This document shows, in pieces, positions 53,904 to 63,360 of a stretch of 64,000 nt of DNA (position 1 is the first letter of the stretch; each line of letters opens with the position of its first letter). The notes under the pieces are model-generated. The model worked only from the letters and a program-made list of their open reading frames with translations. It was not told where the DNA came from and searched no databases. Position numbers and translations under genes: made by a program. Origin of the DNA: Oligosphaera ethanolica (lineage in GTDB: Bacteria > Verrucomicrobiota > Lentisphaeria > Oligosphaerales > Oligosphaeraceae); contig NZ_JAUSVL010000001.1 in the NCBI RefSeq assembly GCF_030814695.1, positions 806,001 to 870,000 of the forward strand, written 5' to 3'.

Positions 53904-55715
53904 TTACCGTCCCTGCTCCAGCCAGAGTCGCAGGCAGTACAGCGCCCAGAGTCTGGCGCCGTGGTCGCATTGTGCGGCCAGGTGTTCGTCAACATAACGA
54001 GCGAGCACTCCGCCATCGAACCAGCCATCGCGGTCCCACTGGCGCTGCTCAGCCACCAATGCACGCATCGCCGGCGCCAGCTCGCTGCGCAGCCATGCTG
54101 CCACCGGCACGCCAAAACCGCGCTTGGTCTGCCGCAGCAGTGACGGCGGAATAATCCCCACGCCCAGCGAGCGCAATAGCCGTTTACGCTCACGGCAAGT
54201 CACGCGGTACTGCCTTGGCAACTGCAGCGCAAAACGCGTCACGTCCATATCCAGAATGGGCGCCAGAGGCTGCACGTCGGTGCCCATGGCCGCCAGCACG
54301 TCCTTGCGACAGCCGTCGTCCGGCACATAATGCAACAAATCCAGCAGATTCATCTGCTCGACCAGATCGCGCAGGCCGCTCGCGGCGATGTCCGCCGCCC
54401 AGTCGTCCAGGTAGCTCGGCGCTTCACGCAGGGCCGCCGGCGCCGTCAGTTCGAATCGCATTGCCGGCGAAAACAGCTCCTGGAAACTCGCATAGCAGGG
54501 CAAGGCCTCTTGCGCCCAAGCCGCCGCCAGTCGCCGCAGACTCGACAACGCCGTCCGCTGTTCCGCATGCTCTGGCAAGCAGCCAAGTGCGCCTGTCGCC
54601 AGCGCCCGCACCAGCCCGCGCGGCAGCAGTCGCAGCCGTTCACGCAAGGCCATGACTTGATAGCGCCGATAGCCACCGAAAAGTTCATCGCCGCCATCGC
54701 CCATGAACACCGCCTGGGAGCCCCCGGCCGCCGCAAAACGCATGGCGATGGCCGTCGGCAGCAGCGACGAGTCGGCAAAGGGCTCGCCGGCAGCAGCCAG
54801 CAACTCCGGCAGCAGGGACAAATCGGCCGGCGTCACCACCCGCTCCGTGTGCTTTGCCCCGGCCATCGCCGCGGCCTCCGCCGCCAGCACCCGTTCGTCG
54901 TAATTGCCCTGCTCAAAGCCGATGGTGAAACTATGGAAAGGCCCCGTCTTCAGCGGCGCCGCCATGCCCAGAATCACGCTGGAGTCGATCCCGCCCGACA
55001 ACAGTATTCCCGCCTCGGGATACGCCTGCAGGCAGCGCCTGATTGACTGTCCGAGCAAGCACCGCGTCTCCTCCAGCGCCTCGCCATAACTCAAATTGCC
55101 GCGCCCACCCGCCAGCGGCCGCCAATAACGCTCTGCCACCGCGTTATCGCCCCCATTCCAGGACACGGCTGTGCCGGCGCTTACTTTGCCGATGCCGCGA
55201 TATATGCTCCGCGGCGATGGGACGTAACCCAAAGACAAATAGTCGCTTAATGCATGAAAGTCGATCCCAACCTCCACCCCGGGACAACCCCGCAGCCATG
55301 GCAACGAGTCCGAAAAAAAGACCACGCCGTCTTTCCGCCGCGCATAATAGAGAAATTTTTGCCCATGCTGGTCACGTAGCAAAGTCAGGCGCCGGGGTTT
55401 TTCCTGGACTATCGCGGCCACGAAGGGGCCGTTGAGTTCAGCTAGTGCGGCAACACCGCGCGCAACAATCAGCCGGCCGACCAGGGCCGCCCCGGAACAA
55501 TCGCCCGCCAGGCCCGTCGCAGCCGCTAGTTCGGCGTGGTTGCTGACGCGACCGCTGAAGAAGGCCCGCGCGCCGCCCTCCCCCGACTGTTCGCCACCAC
55601 TCATGTACTGCCAGCAAAGCGTTGGCGCCGGCGTCGCGCCTGGCAACGCGGCGATGACATCGGCCGGCAAGGCGTCGCCGACCATCGCTACCACACCCCA
55701 CACGCACTCTGTCAT
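53904..55715 (-). CDS. Asparagine synthetase-like protein with altered glutaminase domain
   Basis: 603 residues from the ATG at 55715, preceded by AAGGAAAC. The C-terminal synthetase domain is intact: PP-loop LLSGGIDSS (about 239-246), GDGGDELFGGYRRY and a REPKRLLRSLG-like segment (CRERKRLLRSLG). The N-terminal class II amidotransferase domain is unusual: the protein begins MTECVWGVV, so no cysteine follows the initiator Met, and the usual YNGEIYN is FSGRVSN. Glutamine use is therefore doubtful; it may use ammonia, or another amino group donor. It ends a cluster of two GT2 enzymes and a DUF2304 protein, so amidation of an envelope sugar or glycan-linked acid is as likely as free asparagine synthesis. 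Confidence 0.82.
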   Translation of the reverse strand: MTECVWGVVAMVGDALPADVIAALPGATPAPTLCWQYMSGGEQSGEGGARAFFSGRVSNHAELAAATGLAGDCSGAALVGRLIVARGVAALAELNGPFVAAIVQEKPRRLTLLRDQHGQKFLYYARRKDGVVFFSDSLPWLRGCPGVEVGIDFHALSDYLSLGYVPSPRSIYRGIGKVSAGTAVSWNGGDNAVAERYWRPLAGGRGNLSYGEALEETRCLLGQSIRRCLQAYPEAGILLSGGIDSSVILGMAAPLKTGPFHSFTIGFEQGNYDERVLAAEAAAMAGAKHTERVVTPADLSLLPELLAAAGEPFADSSLLPTAIAMRFAAAGGSQAVFMGDGGDELFGGYRRYQVMALRERLRLLPRGLVRALATGALGCLPEHAEQRTALSSLRRLAAAWAQEALPCYASFQELFSPAMRFELTAPAALREAPSYLDDWAADIAASGLRDLVEQMNLLDLLHYVPDDGCRKDVLAAMGTDVQPLAPILDMDVTRFALQLPRQYRVTCRERKRLLRSLGVGIIPPSLLRQTKRGFGVPVAAWLRSELAPAMRALVAEQRQWDRDGWFDGGVLARYVDEHLAAQCDHGARLWALYCLRLWLEQGR

Positions 55716-55775
55716 GGCCTGTTTCCTTCTGTATACTAACGTCCTGGCGCGACACGCCCGTGCCACGCGCCCCGC

Positions 55776-56519
55776 TTATTTATTCAGCAGGAAGCGTGCC
55801 AGCCACGCCAACCAGGCCAAGAGCGGAAAGGCGCTGTGCCGGCGCGCGATCGCCAGCGTCTCATTCCGCGCCAGTGCGCGACTGCTGTTCGCCGCCCCGC
55901 CAACAGCCATGTTCACCAGCGGCAACGACAAAGTCAGATAGGGCACATCGGCTTTCCGGCAACGCCAGATAAAATCATAATCCGCCGCTATGCGGTACTG
56001 CGTATCGTACAAGCCCAGGCGATCATACAGACGCCGCCGCACAAAACTGCCAGGGTGCGGCAATGGCATCATCAACTCGCTCAACCACAAACACTTGGGA
56101 TATATTTCGCCACAGATTTCGCCGGTCTGCTTGCGCAATTGTATCGGCACGACCACCATATCCGCTGCTGGCACTTGTGCGAGAGCCTTCTCAATCTCGA
56201 TAAGCGCGTCCTCCTCGTACCAGTCATCGCTGTTCAACAACGCAATCACCTCGCCGGACGATGCCGCAATGCCTTGATTCCACGCCGATGGTATGCCCGC
56301 TTCGCCTTCGCGCCTTTCCTGTGCCAGCACCTTGAAGGCAATGCCCGCCGCCGCAAAGGCCGCCTGCGCTTCTTCGGCCAAAGCCAGCGTGCCGTCGCTA
56401 GAACCCCCATCAACCAGTATATACTCGTTGGGCAGACGACGCTGCCGCAACAGCGAGTCCATGCAGCGCCGCAAGGTCCCGGCCGAATTCCAGCAGATGG
56501 TAATCACTGTGATCGTCAT
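55776..56519 (-). CDS. Family 2 glycosyltransferase
   Basis: 247 residues from the ATG at 56519, which overlaps the DUF2304 stop (ATGA). GT-A motifs are TVITICWNSAGTLRRCMDSLL at the start, VDGGSSDGTLA, and the metal-binding ALLNSDDWYEEDAL. The acceptor half has MPLPHPGSFVRRRLYDRLGLYD and AADYDFIWRC, typical of GT2 enzymes that build cell-surface polysaccharides. It is the third gene of a four-gene string and is probably cytoplasmic or membrane-bound through its C-terminal hydrophobic stretch (LLAWLAWLARFLL). Confidence 0.92.
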   Translation of the reverse strand: MTITVITICWNSAGTLRRCMDSLLRQRRLPNEYILVDGGSSDGTLALAEEAQAAFAAAGIAFKVLAQERREGEAGIPSAWNQGIAASSGEVIALLNSDDWYEEDALIEIEKALAQVPAADMVVVPIQLRKQTGEICGEIYPKCLWLSELMMPLPHPGSFVRRRLYDRLGLYDTQYRIAADYDFIWRCRKADVPYLTLSLPLVNMAVGGAANSSRALARNETLAIARRHSAFPLLAWLAWLARFLLNK

Positions 56520-56887
56520 TGCTGGCGACCCTCGAAAGAACCCGCAACCTGCTTCCGCGGTGGCACTTGCACCGATGCTATCGCCAATTTCCGCACCAGC
56601 AGCGTCTGATTGCGCTCCAATCGGCGAAATTTTGCCAGGATGCTCAATCCACCCAGGTAGCAAAACACGATGAACAGGTACAATATCAAGTCAGTACCAC
56701 GACCGATGCCCACCAGCCGCGCCAGCCGCGAACTCAAATCCGGCACCAGCACAAAGACCATTCCGAGCACAAACTGACAGATGAAAAACAGCCGCCCCAG
56801 TAGCTGGTTCTTCAATACCGCCACCGCCAGCACCAGCGACAGGCCAATGCCGCCAAGCAAAATCCATTGAATGGGATAGGTCTGCAT
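56516..56887 (-). CDS. DUF2304 membrane protein
   Basis: 123 residues from the ATG at 56887, with GAGGAG eight bases upstream. Three hydrophobic helices are visible (about 8-27, 32-50, 66-84) and a basic C-terminal end (FRRLERNQTLLVRKLA). DUF2304 proteins are commonly encoded directly after DPM1-like GT2 genes, as here, and are presumed membrane partners in polyprenyl-sugar transfer. It lies 25 bp after the GT2 gene and overlaps the next GT2 start. Confidence 0.9.
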   Translation of the reverse strand: MQTYPIQWILLGGIGLSLVLAVAVLKNQLLGRLFFICQFVLGMVFVLVPDLSSRLARLVGIGRGTDLILYLFIVFCYLGGLSILAKFRRLERNQTLLVRKLAIASVQVPPRKQVAGSFEGRQQ

Positions 56888-56912
56888 CTCCGGCACTCCT
56901 CAACAACCAGCT

Positions 56913-57590
56913 TCAAAACAGTTTATTCATGATCAATTCGACAATTATGTTCAGCGAATTGTACCATTTTTGTCCTTTTTTCCGCGAATAAGCGCTGTAG
57001 ACGATAGTCACCGCGATCTCCCGCACGCGCAACCGCCGCTTGCGGATCAGCGCCAGTATCTCGCTGGCGTGGGCCATGCGGTTTTCTGTCAGTTCAATGG
57101 CCGCCAGCGCCCGTCGGTTCAAGGCTCGAAAGCCATTATGGGCGTCACTGAGCCACATGCCTGTAAACAGGCCGTTGACCACCCGTGCGCCCTGCAGCAG
57201 CAGCCGTTTCGCCACGGGCACCCGCTGCCGTTCGGCACCGGGCAGAAAGCGCGATCCGAGCACAACATCGGCGCCGTCGGCCAACGCCGCCAGGAAGCGC
57301 GCGATGTCAGCCGGATCGTGTTGGCCATCGGCATCAAAATGCACGACGGCCGCCGCACCACAGCGTTTCGCATAGTCCATGCCGGTCTGCAAGGCCGCGC
57401 CCTGCCCCAGGTTGATCGCATGGCGCAGCAGATGCACCGGCAGGCCCGCCAGCAGCTCACCCGGATCGTCTCGCGAGCCGTCATCAACCACGACGACCTC
57501 GTGTCCCAGCGGCAATAGCGCCCGCACGGTCTCAGCCAATACCGCGCCTTCGTTGTAGCTCGGCACTATGATGTACACCTTGTCTTCCAT
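56913..57590 (-). CDS. DPM1-like family 2 glycosyltransferase
   Basis: 225 residues from the ATG at 57590 (MEDKVYIIVPSYNE), with AAGGG 11 bases upstream; a TTG eight codons earlier is the alternative. Motifs VPSYNEG, VVVDDGSRD, HFDADGQHDPADI and LSDAHNGFRALNRRAL place it among dolichol-phosphate mannosyltransferase-like enzymes that move a sugar from a nucleotide to a polyprenyl phosphate. There are no membrane helices; DUF2304 beside it may supply the anchor. It is the first gene of the string GT2, DUF2304, GT2, asparagine synthetase-like. Confidence 0.93.
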   Translation of the reverse strand: MEDKVYIIVPSYNEGAVLAETVRALLPLGHEVVVVDDGSRDDPGELLAGLPVHLLRHAINLGQGAALQTGMDYAKRCGAAAVVHFDADGQHDPADIARFLAALADGADVVLGSRFLPGAERQRVPVAKRLLLQGARVVNGLFTGMWLSDAHNGFRALNRRALAAIELTENRMAHASEILALIRKRRLRVREIAVTIVYSAYSRKKGQKWYNSLNIIVELIMNKLF

Positions 57591-57811
57591 GTCGCCGCAG
57601 CCCTTTTCGCTCAACCCTGTCGCATTCGTTGCCTGCCGTCACTTTCGCTCAATGCCGACACATCACGCACAGTCATCACCCACACACACTCCCCCCGCTC
57701 ATGCGCTGTCACCGCGCAAAAGATAGCACACCAACAGCCGGCACACAGGCGCCACCAGCGAAAACGACCACCGTGACCGATTGCCACACCAGTAATCAGT
57801 CAGCCATTGAG

Positions 57812-58043
57812 AATGGACGCACGGCATGCCGCCGACGTCAACCCCAGGTAAGCAAGTGAGTTCCATTGCCTCTTTGGCTCCAGTCAGCTTCGCCGACTGA
57901 AGCCAAAGAGGCTGTGGAACACGGACCAATATGGCGCGCTACCCAGGGCGGCGCGCGCCTTCGGCGCCGCTTGCCCTGGGCTGGTATGCTTCGCGCTTTC
58001 AGCGCTTCTGCCGCTTCGCGGCCTGGGATGCCTGGCGCGCGCC
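57812..58043 (+). repeat. 232-bp dispersed double-hairpin element, copy 2
   Basis: Nearly identical to 16912-17143 in length and order. In the long hairpin one C-G pair of copy 1 is a T-A pair here, so pairing is kept, and one mismatch is present. The element ends with the same CTGCCGCTTCGCGGCCTGGG stretch. It lies in the spacer between the glycosyltransferase operon and the tRNA gene. The rest of 57615-58244 shows no gene. Confidence 0.92.
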
Positions 58044-58195
58044 AGGCTCCGCCTGCTGACAGCTGGCGACGGCGCGGGCTAAAAGCCCGCACCACGGTTG
58101 TGACAGGGGCGCGCCTTGGGCCGCCTGTTGCTCTATGGCTCAATTATCAATGGCTGACCGAATACCACACCAATCAGTTTTCCCCTCCGCCGCTC

Positions 58196-58223
58196 TTGCA
58201 GAACGGCGATGACCGGTTAAAGT
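58196..58223 (+). promoter_or_regulatory. Possible promoter of tRNA-Thr
   Basis: TTGCAG at 58196-58201 and TAAAGT at 58218-58223 are spaced 16 bp apart and end 21 bp before the tRNA. Each box matches four of six consensus bases. Confidence 0.4.
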
Positions 58224-58244
58224 ATTACACGTTTTTCACCTGTC

Positions 58245-58319
58245 GCCAGCATAGCTCAGTGGTAGAGCAGCTCATTCGTAATGAGCAGGTCCTCGGTTCA
58301 AATCCGAGTGCTGGCTCCA
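58245..58319 (+). tRNA. tRNA-Thr (anticodon CGT)
   Basis: Cloverleaf folds by eye: acceptor GCCAGCA/TGCTGGC, D-arm GCTC...GAGC, anticodon stem GCTCA/TGAGC around the loop TTCGTAA (anticodon CGT), T-arm CTCGG-TTCAAAT-CCGAG, discriminator T and encoded CCA. The CCA end is encoded, which is common but not universal. It decodes ACG. Confidence 0.97.
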
Positions 58320-58323
58320 GCTT

Positions 58324-58366
58324 AACGCCCTGCAATAACGCATGTTACCGCAGGGCGTTTTCTTTT
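58324..58366 (+). terminator. Rho-independent terminator of tRNA-Thr
   Basis: AACGCCCTGC and GCAGGGCGTT form a 10-bp stem with inner AAC/GTT pairs, followed by TTCTTTT. It begins five bases after the tRNA. Confidence 0.92.
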
Positions 58367-58399
58367 GCCGGCAGCACCCCGCGTGACGGCGGCGAGCAT

Positions 58400-59338
58400 T
58401 TATGTAGTGTCCCCGTCTCGTTCGCGGCTGAGCAACAACGCTAAGTCGTTAAGCTTGTTTTCTGCCAGGCGGTACGCTCGTGGTGTCGTCCGATACTTCT
58501 GACGGAACAGCTTGCTCAGGTAATTGCCGTCGCAGAAGCCACAGCGACGAGCGACCTCGTCAACGCTCAGCATCGTATCGACAAGGAGTTCTTTGGCCTG
58601 CTCAAGACGGTAGGTCGTCAGGTACTTTGTCGGCGTCATGCCAGTGGCCATATGAAAATGCCGGCAGAAATTCCTGCTGGACATGTGCACAGCCCGGGCC
58701 ATCTGCTCGAGGGTGATCGGCCGCATGTAATTGCCTTTGATGAAACGAAAGGCGTTGCCGATGAGAAACTGCCCCCGCTGCGGTGCAAGCTTCCTTTGCG
58801 GCCCGACGTGAGCAAGCCTCAGGACGACATCCAGAAAGATGCTCAGGGACTCAATGAGACTTCCCGGCCCGCTTGCCTCCAAGGTGCCCTCAAGACGCTG
58901 AATTAGCGGTGCCAGCTCCGCAAGCTTAGCGGTCGCCAAGGTCATGACTGGCTTGACGACGACCTCCGGCGCAACAGGCTCCGTCGGAAAGACCTGGCGG
59001 AAAAATGGCAGGTCGTAGCCGTCCAGGATGGGCAACCCCAGCGTCCGCCAGTCATAAACGATATTGACGATTTCCAGGTCGTCCGTGTCATCATAGGCGT
59101 GGACGAAGCCCGGGTGAATGATCAGCACGTCCCCGGCATGGATGCGCACGGATAGTTCGTCCCTGTCCGTGACCAGATGCGTGCCGCTGCCCTGCAGCAC
59201 AAAGACAATCTCCGAACAGTCGTGAACATGAAATTCGCGTTCGGGATGCTCGCCCAGTGGGACTCCCTCGACGTAAAGCGGGAGCCGGCCAAAACCAATT
59301 CGTTCCTCCAAAACCCACTGCATGATTTTTTTTACCAC
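58400..59338 (-). CDS. AraC-family transcriptional regulator
   Basis: 312 residues from a GTG at 59338, selected because GGAGG lies five bases upstream; the next ATG at 59323 is too far from it. The N-terminal cupin-like sensor domain (about 30-110) has EREFHVHDCSEIVFVLQGSG. The C-terminal pair of helix-turn-helices (about 205-305) has TLEQMARAVHMSSRNFCRHFH and SVDEVARRCGFCDGNYLSKLFRQKYRTTP, the usual AraC/XylS pattern. A sensor for a sugar that controls the adjacent glycosidase genes is plausible from position alone. Confidence 0.92.
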   Translation of the reverse strand: MVKKIMQWVLEERIGFGRLPLYVEGVPLGEHPEREFHVHDCSEIVFVLQGSGTHLVTDRDELSVRIHAGDVLIIHPGFVHAYDDTDDLEIVNIVYDWRTLGLPILDGYDLPFFRQVFPTEPVAPEVVVKPVMTLATAKLAELAPLIQRLEGTLEASGPGSLIESLSIFLDVVLRLAHVGPQRKLAPQRGQFLIGNAFRFIKGNYMRPITLEQMARAVHMSSRNFCRHFHMATGMTPTKYLTTYRLEQAKELLVDTMLSVDEVARRCGFCDGNYLSKLFRQKYRTTPRAYRLAENKLNDLALLLSRERDGDTT

Positions 59339-59363
59339 GACGGCCTCCGTTGTACATGGCAAG

Positions 59364-59392
59364 AAAGTACTAAAACATGGCGTGATTGTCAA
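59364..59392 (-). promoter_or_regulatory. Sigma70-type promoter candidate of the AraC-family gene
   Basis: A perfect -35 TTGACA (plus-strand TGTCAA at 59387-59392) and TACTTT at 59364-59369 are 17 bp apart on the minus strand and lie about 25 bp upstream of the GTG start. The -10 box is weak. Confidence 0.6.
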
Positions 59393-59490
59393 GAAAAATC
59401 GTTTTTTAATTTCTGCACTCCGCGTACACTAATAGTAGTCCGTCCATCCCATCGCTTTTCCTGGCCGATATGCAACCACGGAGGCACATC

Positions 59491-60240
59491 ATGACGAATC
59501 CAATGCCGCAACGTCCCCGAAGTCTGTTCACGCTGATCGAACTGCTGGTCGTGATTGCCATCATCGCCATCCTGGCCGCCATGCTCCTCCCCGCCTTGGC
59601 CAAGGCACGCCTAAAAGCGCAGACAAGCAATTGCGTCAACAATATGAAACAAATCGGCCTAGGCTTGACTATGTACATTGACGACCACAACGGCATGATG
59701 CCAATGATGCAGAATTATTTCTTATCCTCAGTTGCCCCCTATGAGGGAAACTGGCTGTTTAAGGGCAATGATCCGGTAGCGTTGGGATTGGTCATGTTCC
59801 ATGGCTACCTTGGCGGGTCTGGCAACAGCAAGGCCGACTGGCTCGGTTCGCCTCGTCCCAAGTGCCTGAACTGCAGCTTTATGGTCAAGGAAGGCTACAA
59901 AGCCAATAGCGAACGATGCGACTACTATTATTTGCGGGACAGCCATGGCACTTCACCACAATACTACAGCTATAATGACCCCAAGTCGCCGCAGATGTGC
60001 AAAACCACGACTGGCTTCACCCAGCATTATTACACGTTGGATACGCAGATGACAATGGTTGTCTGCGGCGCCTGCTACTACAATTTCAACAACCTGTCGG
60101 GCCTGCATGTCAATGCCCTCCCCGCGCTACATGTCGACGGTCATGTCGAATTACACCTGTATAGCAAGTGGAACAGCAGCACCAGCGATCTCGTGACCCG
60201 AGCACGCAATGCGTTGATGGCAATGGATGGACGCAGATAA
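59491..60240 (+). CDS. Prepilin-type N-terminal cleavage protein, separate copy
   Basis: 249 residues from the ATG at 59491, with ACGGAGG six bases upstream; the ATG at 59470 lacks this. Leader [19 protein letters not shown] is followed by the usual helix ([21 protein letters not shown]). The mature domain has a paired CLNC and is unlike the four-gene array in sequence. Codons of the leader differ synonymously from those in the array, so it is not a recent copy of it. It lies between the AraC gene and the GH39-like gene, and is co-directional with the latter. Confidence 0.88.
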   Translation: MTNPMPQRPRSLFTLIELLVVIAIIAILAAMLLPALAKARLKAQTSNCVNNMKQIGLGLTMYIDDHNGMMPMMQNYFLSSVAPYEGNWLFKGNDPVALGLVMFHGYLGGSGNSKADWLGSPRPKCLNCSFMVKEGYKANSERCDYYYLRDSHGTSPQYYSYNDPKSPQMCKTTTGFTQHYYTLDTQMTMVVCGACYYNFNNLSGLHVNALPALHVDGHVELHLYSKWNSSTSDLVTRARNALMAMDGRR

Positions 60241-60453
60241 TTGCCATAGAAGACGCGGTGCCAAGACAGAGGCCAAGACAACTTGCGCCTTCCGGCAAAT
60301 GAAGGTGGTGAACACCATAGTGTGAACCGGCTGCAGTTATCGAATCTCCACTATGGATACTGGCCTGGCTGTCTGCATGATCTCTGCAACATCAAGAATC
60401 CCCCCGCCCCCTATTTGGATGACACTAGGCACCCTCAAAGGAATTTTACCCGT

Positions 60454-63318
60454 ATGAAGAGAATATTGGCGCTGGCGCTGTTTCTGGGAACCATAAGTAT
60501 GTCATGGTCCATCCCAGTCGATTTACTGCATTGCGAATTCAGTCGCACGTCCCCTCCCAACATGGCCTTATCCGCCACCCCAATGGATTTGACGCGTACG
60601 CCATTGGGCTGGCTCGTGAAAATACCGCAAAAAGGGACAACGGAACCATTGCGATTGCCCCATGACCCATGGATTCGCCCACGGCCAGTCGCAGTCGTTC
60701 TTCGCGCGGAGACGCTGCGGGGAAAAGCCAAGTTCAGGCTCAACATGGTTGATGGCCACGGACGCTGGTATGCAACCGGCTGGCAGGAGCTGACACCAGG
60801 CCAAGACCGGATAGTCGTGCCGCTTGAGGGAATGCCTGAGGGCAAGGGAACCTGCCGCCTGATGAACATGGTTATTGACACTGAAGTCACGGATAGCGAA
60901 CTGCTGCTTAAACGCTTGGACGTGATATTCAACCGGCCAGCTATGGAAGCAGTTCAGTGGGTTATGGATACAGGCGATGGCATGTTACCGTTTTATACCA
61001 ATGCCCCCAGTTTCATTCTCCGCAACAGCTCTGATACACCGGTCACCCGCCAAGAAAAAATCACCTTTACAGACATGTACGGAAGCCACTATGACGTTGC
61101 CAGCGATGTGGATCTGGCTCCCTACAGTGAGATCCGTTTGACGCCGCCCCAAACGCCACCACACATCGGCGTCTGGTACGGCCCGGCCACGGATTTGGCA
61201 CCACGGGTCATGTTCGCTATCACGCCGGAAAATGGCCTCGCGACACCAGCCAATGATGAATTCGACTTTGCGGTCGATAACCATTGGATCAATCCCGCGG
61301 TCGTGGAATCCATGCGTTATCTGGGCATCAGAGCCGCGCGCACCATCGTCGGCTGGGAACGTATTCAACCAAAGGGGCCCAACGACTGGAGCTATCGCGA
61401 TTTTGACGCACGGTTGGATGCGCTAAGCGCAGTCGGCATCAAGATGCGCGACACCCTGGTCTTTACTCCGGCATGGGCCGCCATCGACAATCCCAAACAA
61501 CTGCGTTTCCCCCGTAATCGCCGACCGCGCCAAGACTACTGGGAAAAATATGTGCGTGCCATGGTCGAACGTTACGGAGACAAGGTGCAGTTCTTTGAAT
61601 TGTGGAACGAGCCGGACCTAAAAGGTTTTGTGGATTTCCCGGTGGATGAGTACATCACGTTGTGCCGATCGGCGCGACGTATCGCCCACGAGGTCAATCC
61701 CAGACTGAAATTGGCCAGCGGCGGCTTCGCCACCATGTCACCAAGCCTTGACGGCGGCGCCCCGGCAAGATTTCATGAAGAAGTTCTTCGCCAGGCAAAA
61801 GACACCTTTGATCTCCATAGCTATCATGAGCACGGCTATTTCCCTCATTTCCAGCAGATGGTGGACCAGTATTTTCTGCCGATGCGTGAACGCTGCGAGG
61901 TCACCGTGCCCTGGCTGGCCAGTGAAACAGCCATGCATTCGGCCAACAGTACTGATTTTGCCCAAGCGGACTGCCTGTTCAAAAAACTGCTGTTCAGTTG
62001 GGCACGGGGGGCGATTAGTTATACCTGGTATGGGCTTTGCAATAACGGCTACGACCTCAAATACAGCGAGGATAACTTTGGAATCCTTGACCGCTTCATG
62101 AGCCCAAAATACATCTTTGCGGTTTATGCCGCGATTGTCCGGGAATACCAGACAGCCAAATACCAAGGCCAAATACAATGCCCGGGCGCCCCCTGGTTAT
62201 TCGCATTTTGCACCCCGAAAGCAGTTCTGCTCGCAAATTGGGCGGCGACGAACTCTACAGCCAGTGCCATCTATGCGGCATACGCCAATGCTTCGTCCGC
62301 AACCCAGCTGGATTTGGCTGGAAATGGCAGCAACCGGGCAACACGACAGGGCGTGGCACTCTTTACCGTGACCGGAAGCGGCAGTACCCTGGTCCTCCAG
62401 GGGGCCACGGCGGTAGATAAAGTGAAACCTGTCGGGGTGTTGAATATCCCTGAGGCCGTGTCCCTGAATTCTAATACCAACGGACAACTCACGATATGCA
62501 ATCCGTGGAACGACACCGTGACTTGCCGCATTTCACCTCGCCTCTCAGCGGGACAAAGCATCTCCGGTCTGCCTGGCGATATCACTCTGCTTGCCAACGA
62601 GACGCGATCACTGCCCTTCACCTTGCGCTGTGAACAAGATGCCACCAGTCTGAATATCCAATGCCAGTTTGCTTCCCACCCGACAATGGACATTGCCGCA
62701 CCGCTGCAAACGACCCTCGTCAGCGAAAACGCCGACTTCAGTCGTCCGCCCGATTTTATCTTGGACCAGTATTCACAACTGGTCAGCTCCTTCGAGTTCG
62801 ATCCAGCCAGTGCCGCCACCCTATGGCGCGGCCCCAACGACCTCAGCGCAAAAGTCTGGATTGGACTATATGCGGATAAGTTACACATTCGAGCCGAGGT
62901 CCAAGATGACCGCCAGGTCTTTTCACCAGAAGCGACAAACATCTGGAAGGGCGACAGCATTCAAATGGCCTTGGGCTTTCCTGGTCAGCAAGGCCATTTC
63001 GAGCTCGGTGCCGCTCTCGACGGCCAGGGCCTGGCAATTCCTGACGTCTGGATTACCCCGGCGACGTATGCAATTGCCGCATTGCGTCAGGCCATGGAAC
63101 TCCACATTAACCGCGAAGGCAGCAACACGATGTATCAGCTGGCCTTGCCGATCGCAAGCTTGGGAATGAAACCTGCCCGCCTGCGAGAAGGTTTCCGCTT
63201 CAATTTTTTAGTCAACGACAATGACGACGGCTTGACCAGAAAGTGCTACCTACGCCTCGCACCGGGCATCGGTTCGGCCCAGACCATGGACGCATCACCC
63301 ATGATCATATGTAAGTAA
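60454..63318 (+). CDS. Secreted GH39-like (clan GH-A) glycosidase with C-terminal CBM9-like domain
   Basis: 954 residues from the ATG at 60454, with AAAGGA 11 bases upstream. Signal peptide about 1-19. Residues 20-270 are beta-rich. The (beta/alpha)8 domain (about 275-620) has acid/base Glu386 in FFELWNEPDLKGF and likely nucleophile Glu491 in WLASETAMHS, as in GH39 and related clan GH-A families. The C-terminal 190 residues (from FEFDPASAATLWRG) resemble carbohydrate-binding family 9 domains (DLSAKVWIGLYADKLHIRAEV). The exact family number is not certain. It could act on arabinan, xylan or similar side chains. It is followed by the GH78-like gene on the same strand. Confidence 0.85.
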   Translation: MKRILALALFLGTISMSWSIPVDLLHCEFSRTSPPNMALSATPMDLTRTPLGWLVKIPQKGTTEPLRLPHDPWIRPRPVAVVLRAETLRGKAKFRLNMVDGHGRWYATGWQELTPGQDRIVVPLEGMPEGKGTCRLMNMVIDTEVTDSELLLKRLDVIFNRPAMEAVQWVMDTGDGMLPFYTNAPSFILRNSSDTPVTRQEKITFTDMYGSHYDVASDVDLAPYSEIRLTPPQTPPHIGVWYGPATDLAPRVMFAITPENGLATPANDEFDFAVDNHWINPAVVESMRYLGIRAARTIVGWERIQPKGPNDWSYRDFDARLDALSAVGIKMRDTLVFTPAWAAIDNPKQLRFPRNRRPRQDYWEKYVRAMVERYGDKVQFFELWNEPDLKGFVDFPVDEYITLCRSARRIAHEVNPRLKLASGGFATMSPSLDGGAPARFHEEVLRQAKDTFDLHSYHEHGYFPHFQQMVDQYFLPMRERCEVTVPWLASETAMHSANSTDFAQADCLFKKLLFSWARGAISYTWYGLCNNGYDLKYSEDNFGILDRFMSPKYIFAVYAAIVREYQTAKYQGQIQCPGAPWLFAFCTPKAVLLANWAATNSTASAIYAAYANASSATQLDLAGNGSNRATRQGVALFTVTGSGSTLVLQGATAVDKVKPVGVLNIPEAVSLNSNTNGQLTICNPWNDTVTCRISPRLSAGQSISGLPGDITLLANETRSLPFTLRCEQDATSLNIQCQFASHPTMDIAAPLQTTLVSENADFSRPPDFILDQYSQLVSSFEFDPASAATLWRGPNDLSAKVWIGLYADKLHIRAEVQDDRQVFSPEATNIWKGDSIQMALGFPGQQGHFELGAALDGQGLAIPDVWITPATYAIAALRQAMELHINREGSNTMYQLALPIASLGMKPARLREGFRFNFLVNDNDDGLTRKCYLRLAPGIGSAQTMDASPMIICK

Positions 63319-63360
63319 TGCAAGATCGGGTTGACCACGCCCAACAAAAGGAACGCCACC

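Noticed and set aside
52946..54193. Long minus-strand open frames with repeated VGFLQIVPAKRRG-type peptides
   Set aside because: They read through the hairpin and 60-bp repeats in several frames, and the second family reads into unrelated coding DNA; no start signals support them.
60283..60453. N-terminal extension of the GH39-like gene
   Set aside because: The ATG at 60454 is followed by a signal peptide and has AAAGGA upstream; the extension has neither.
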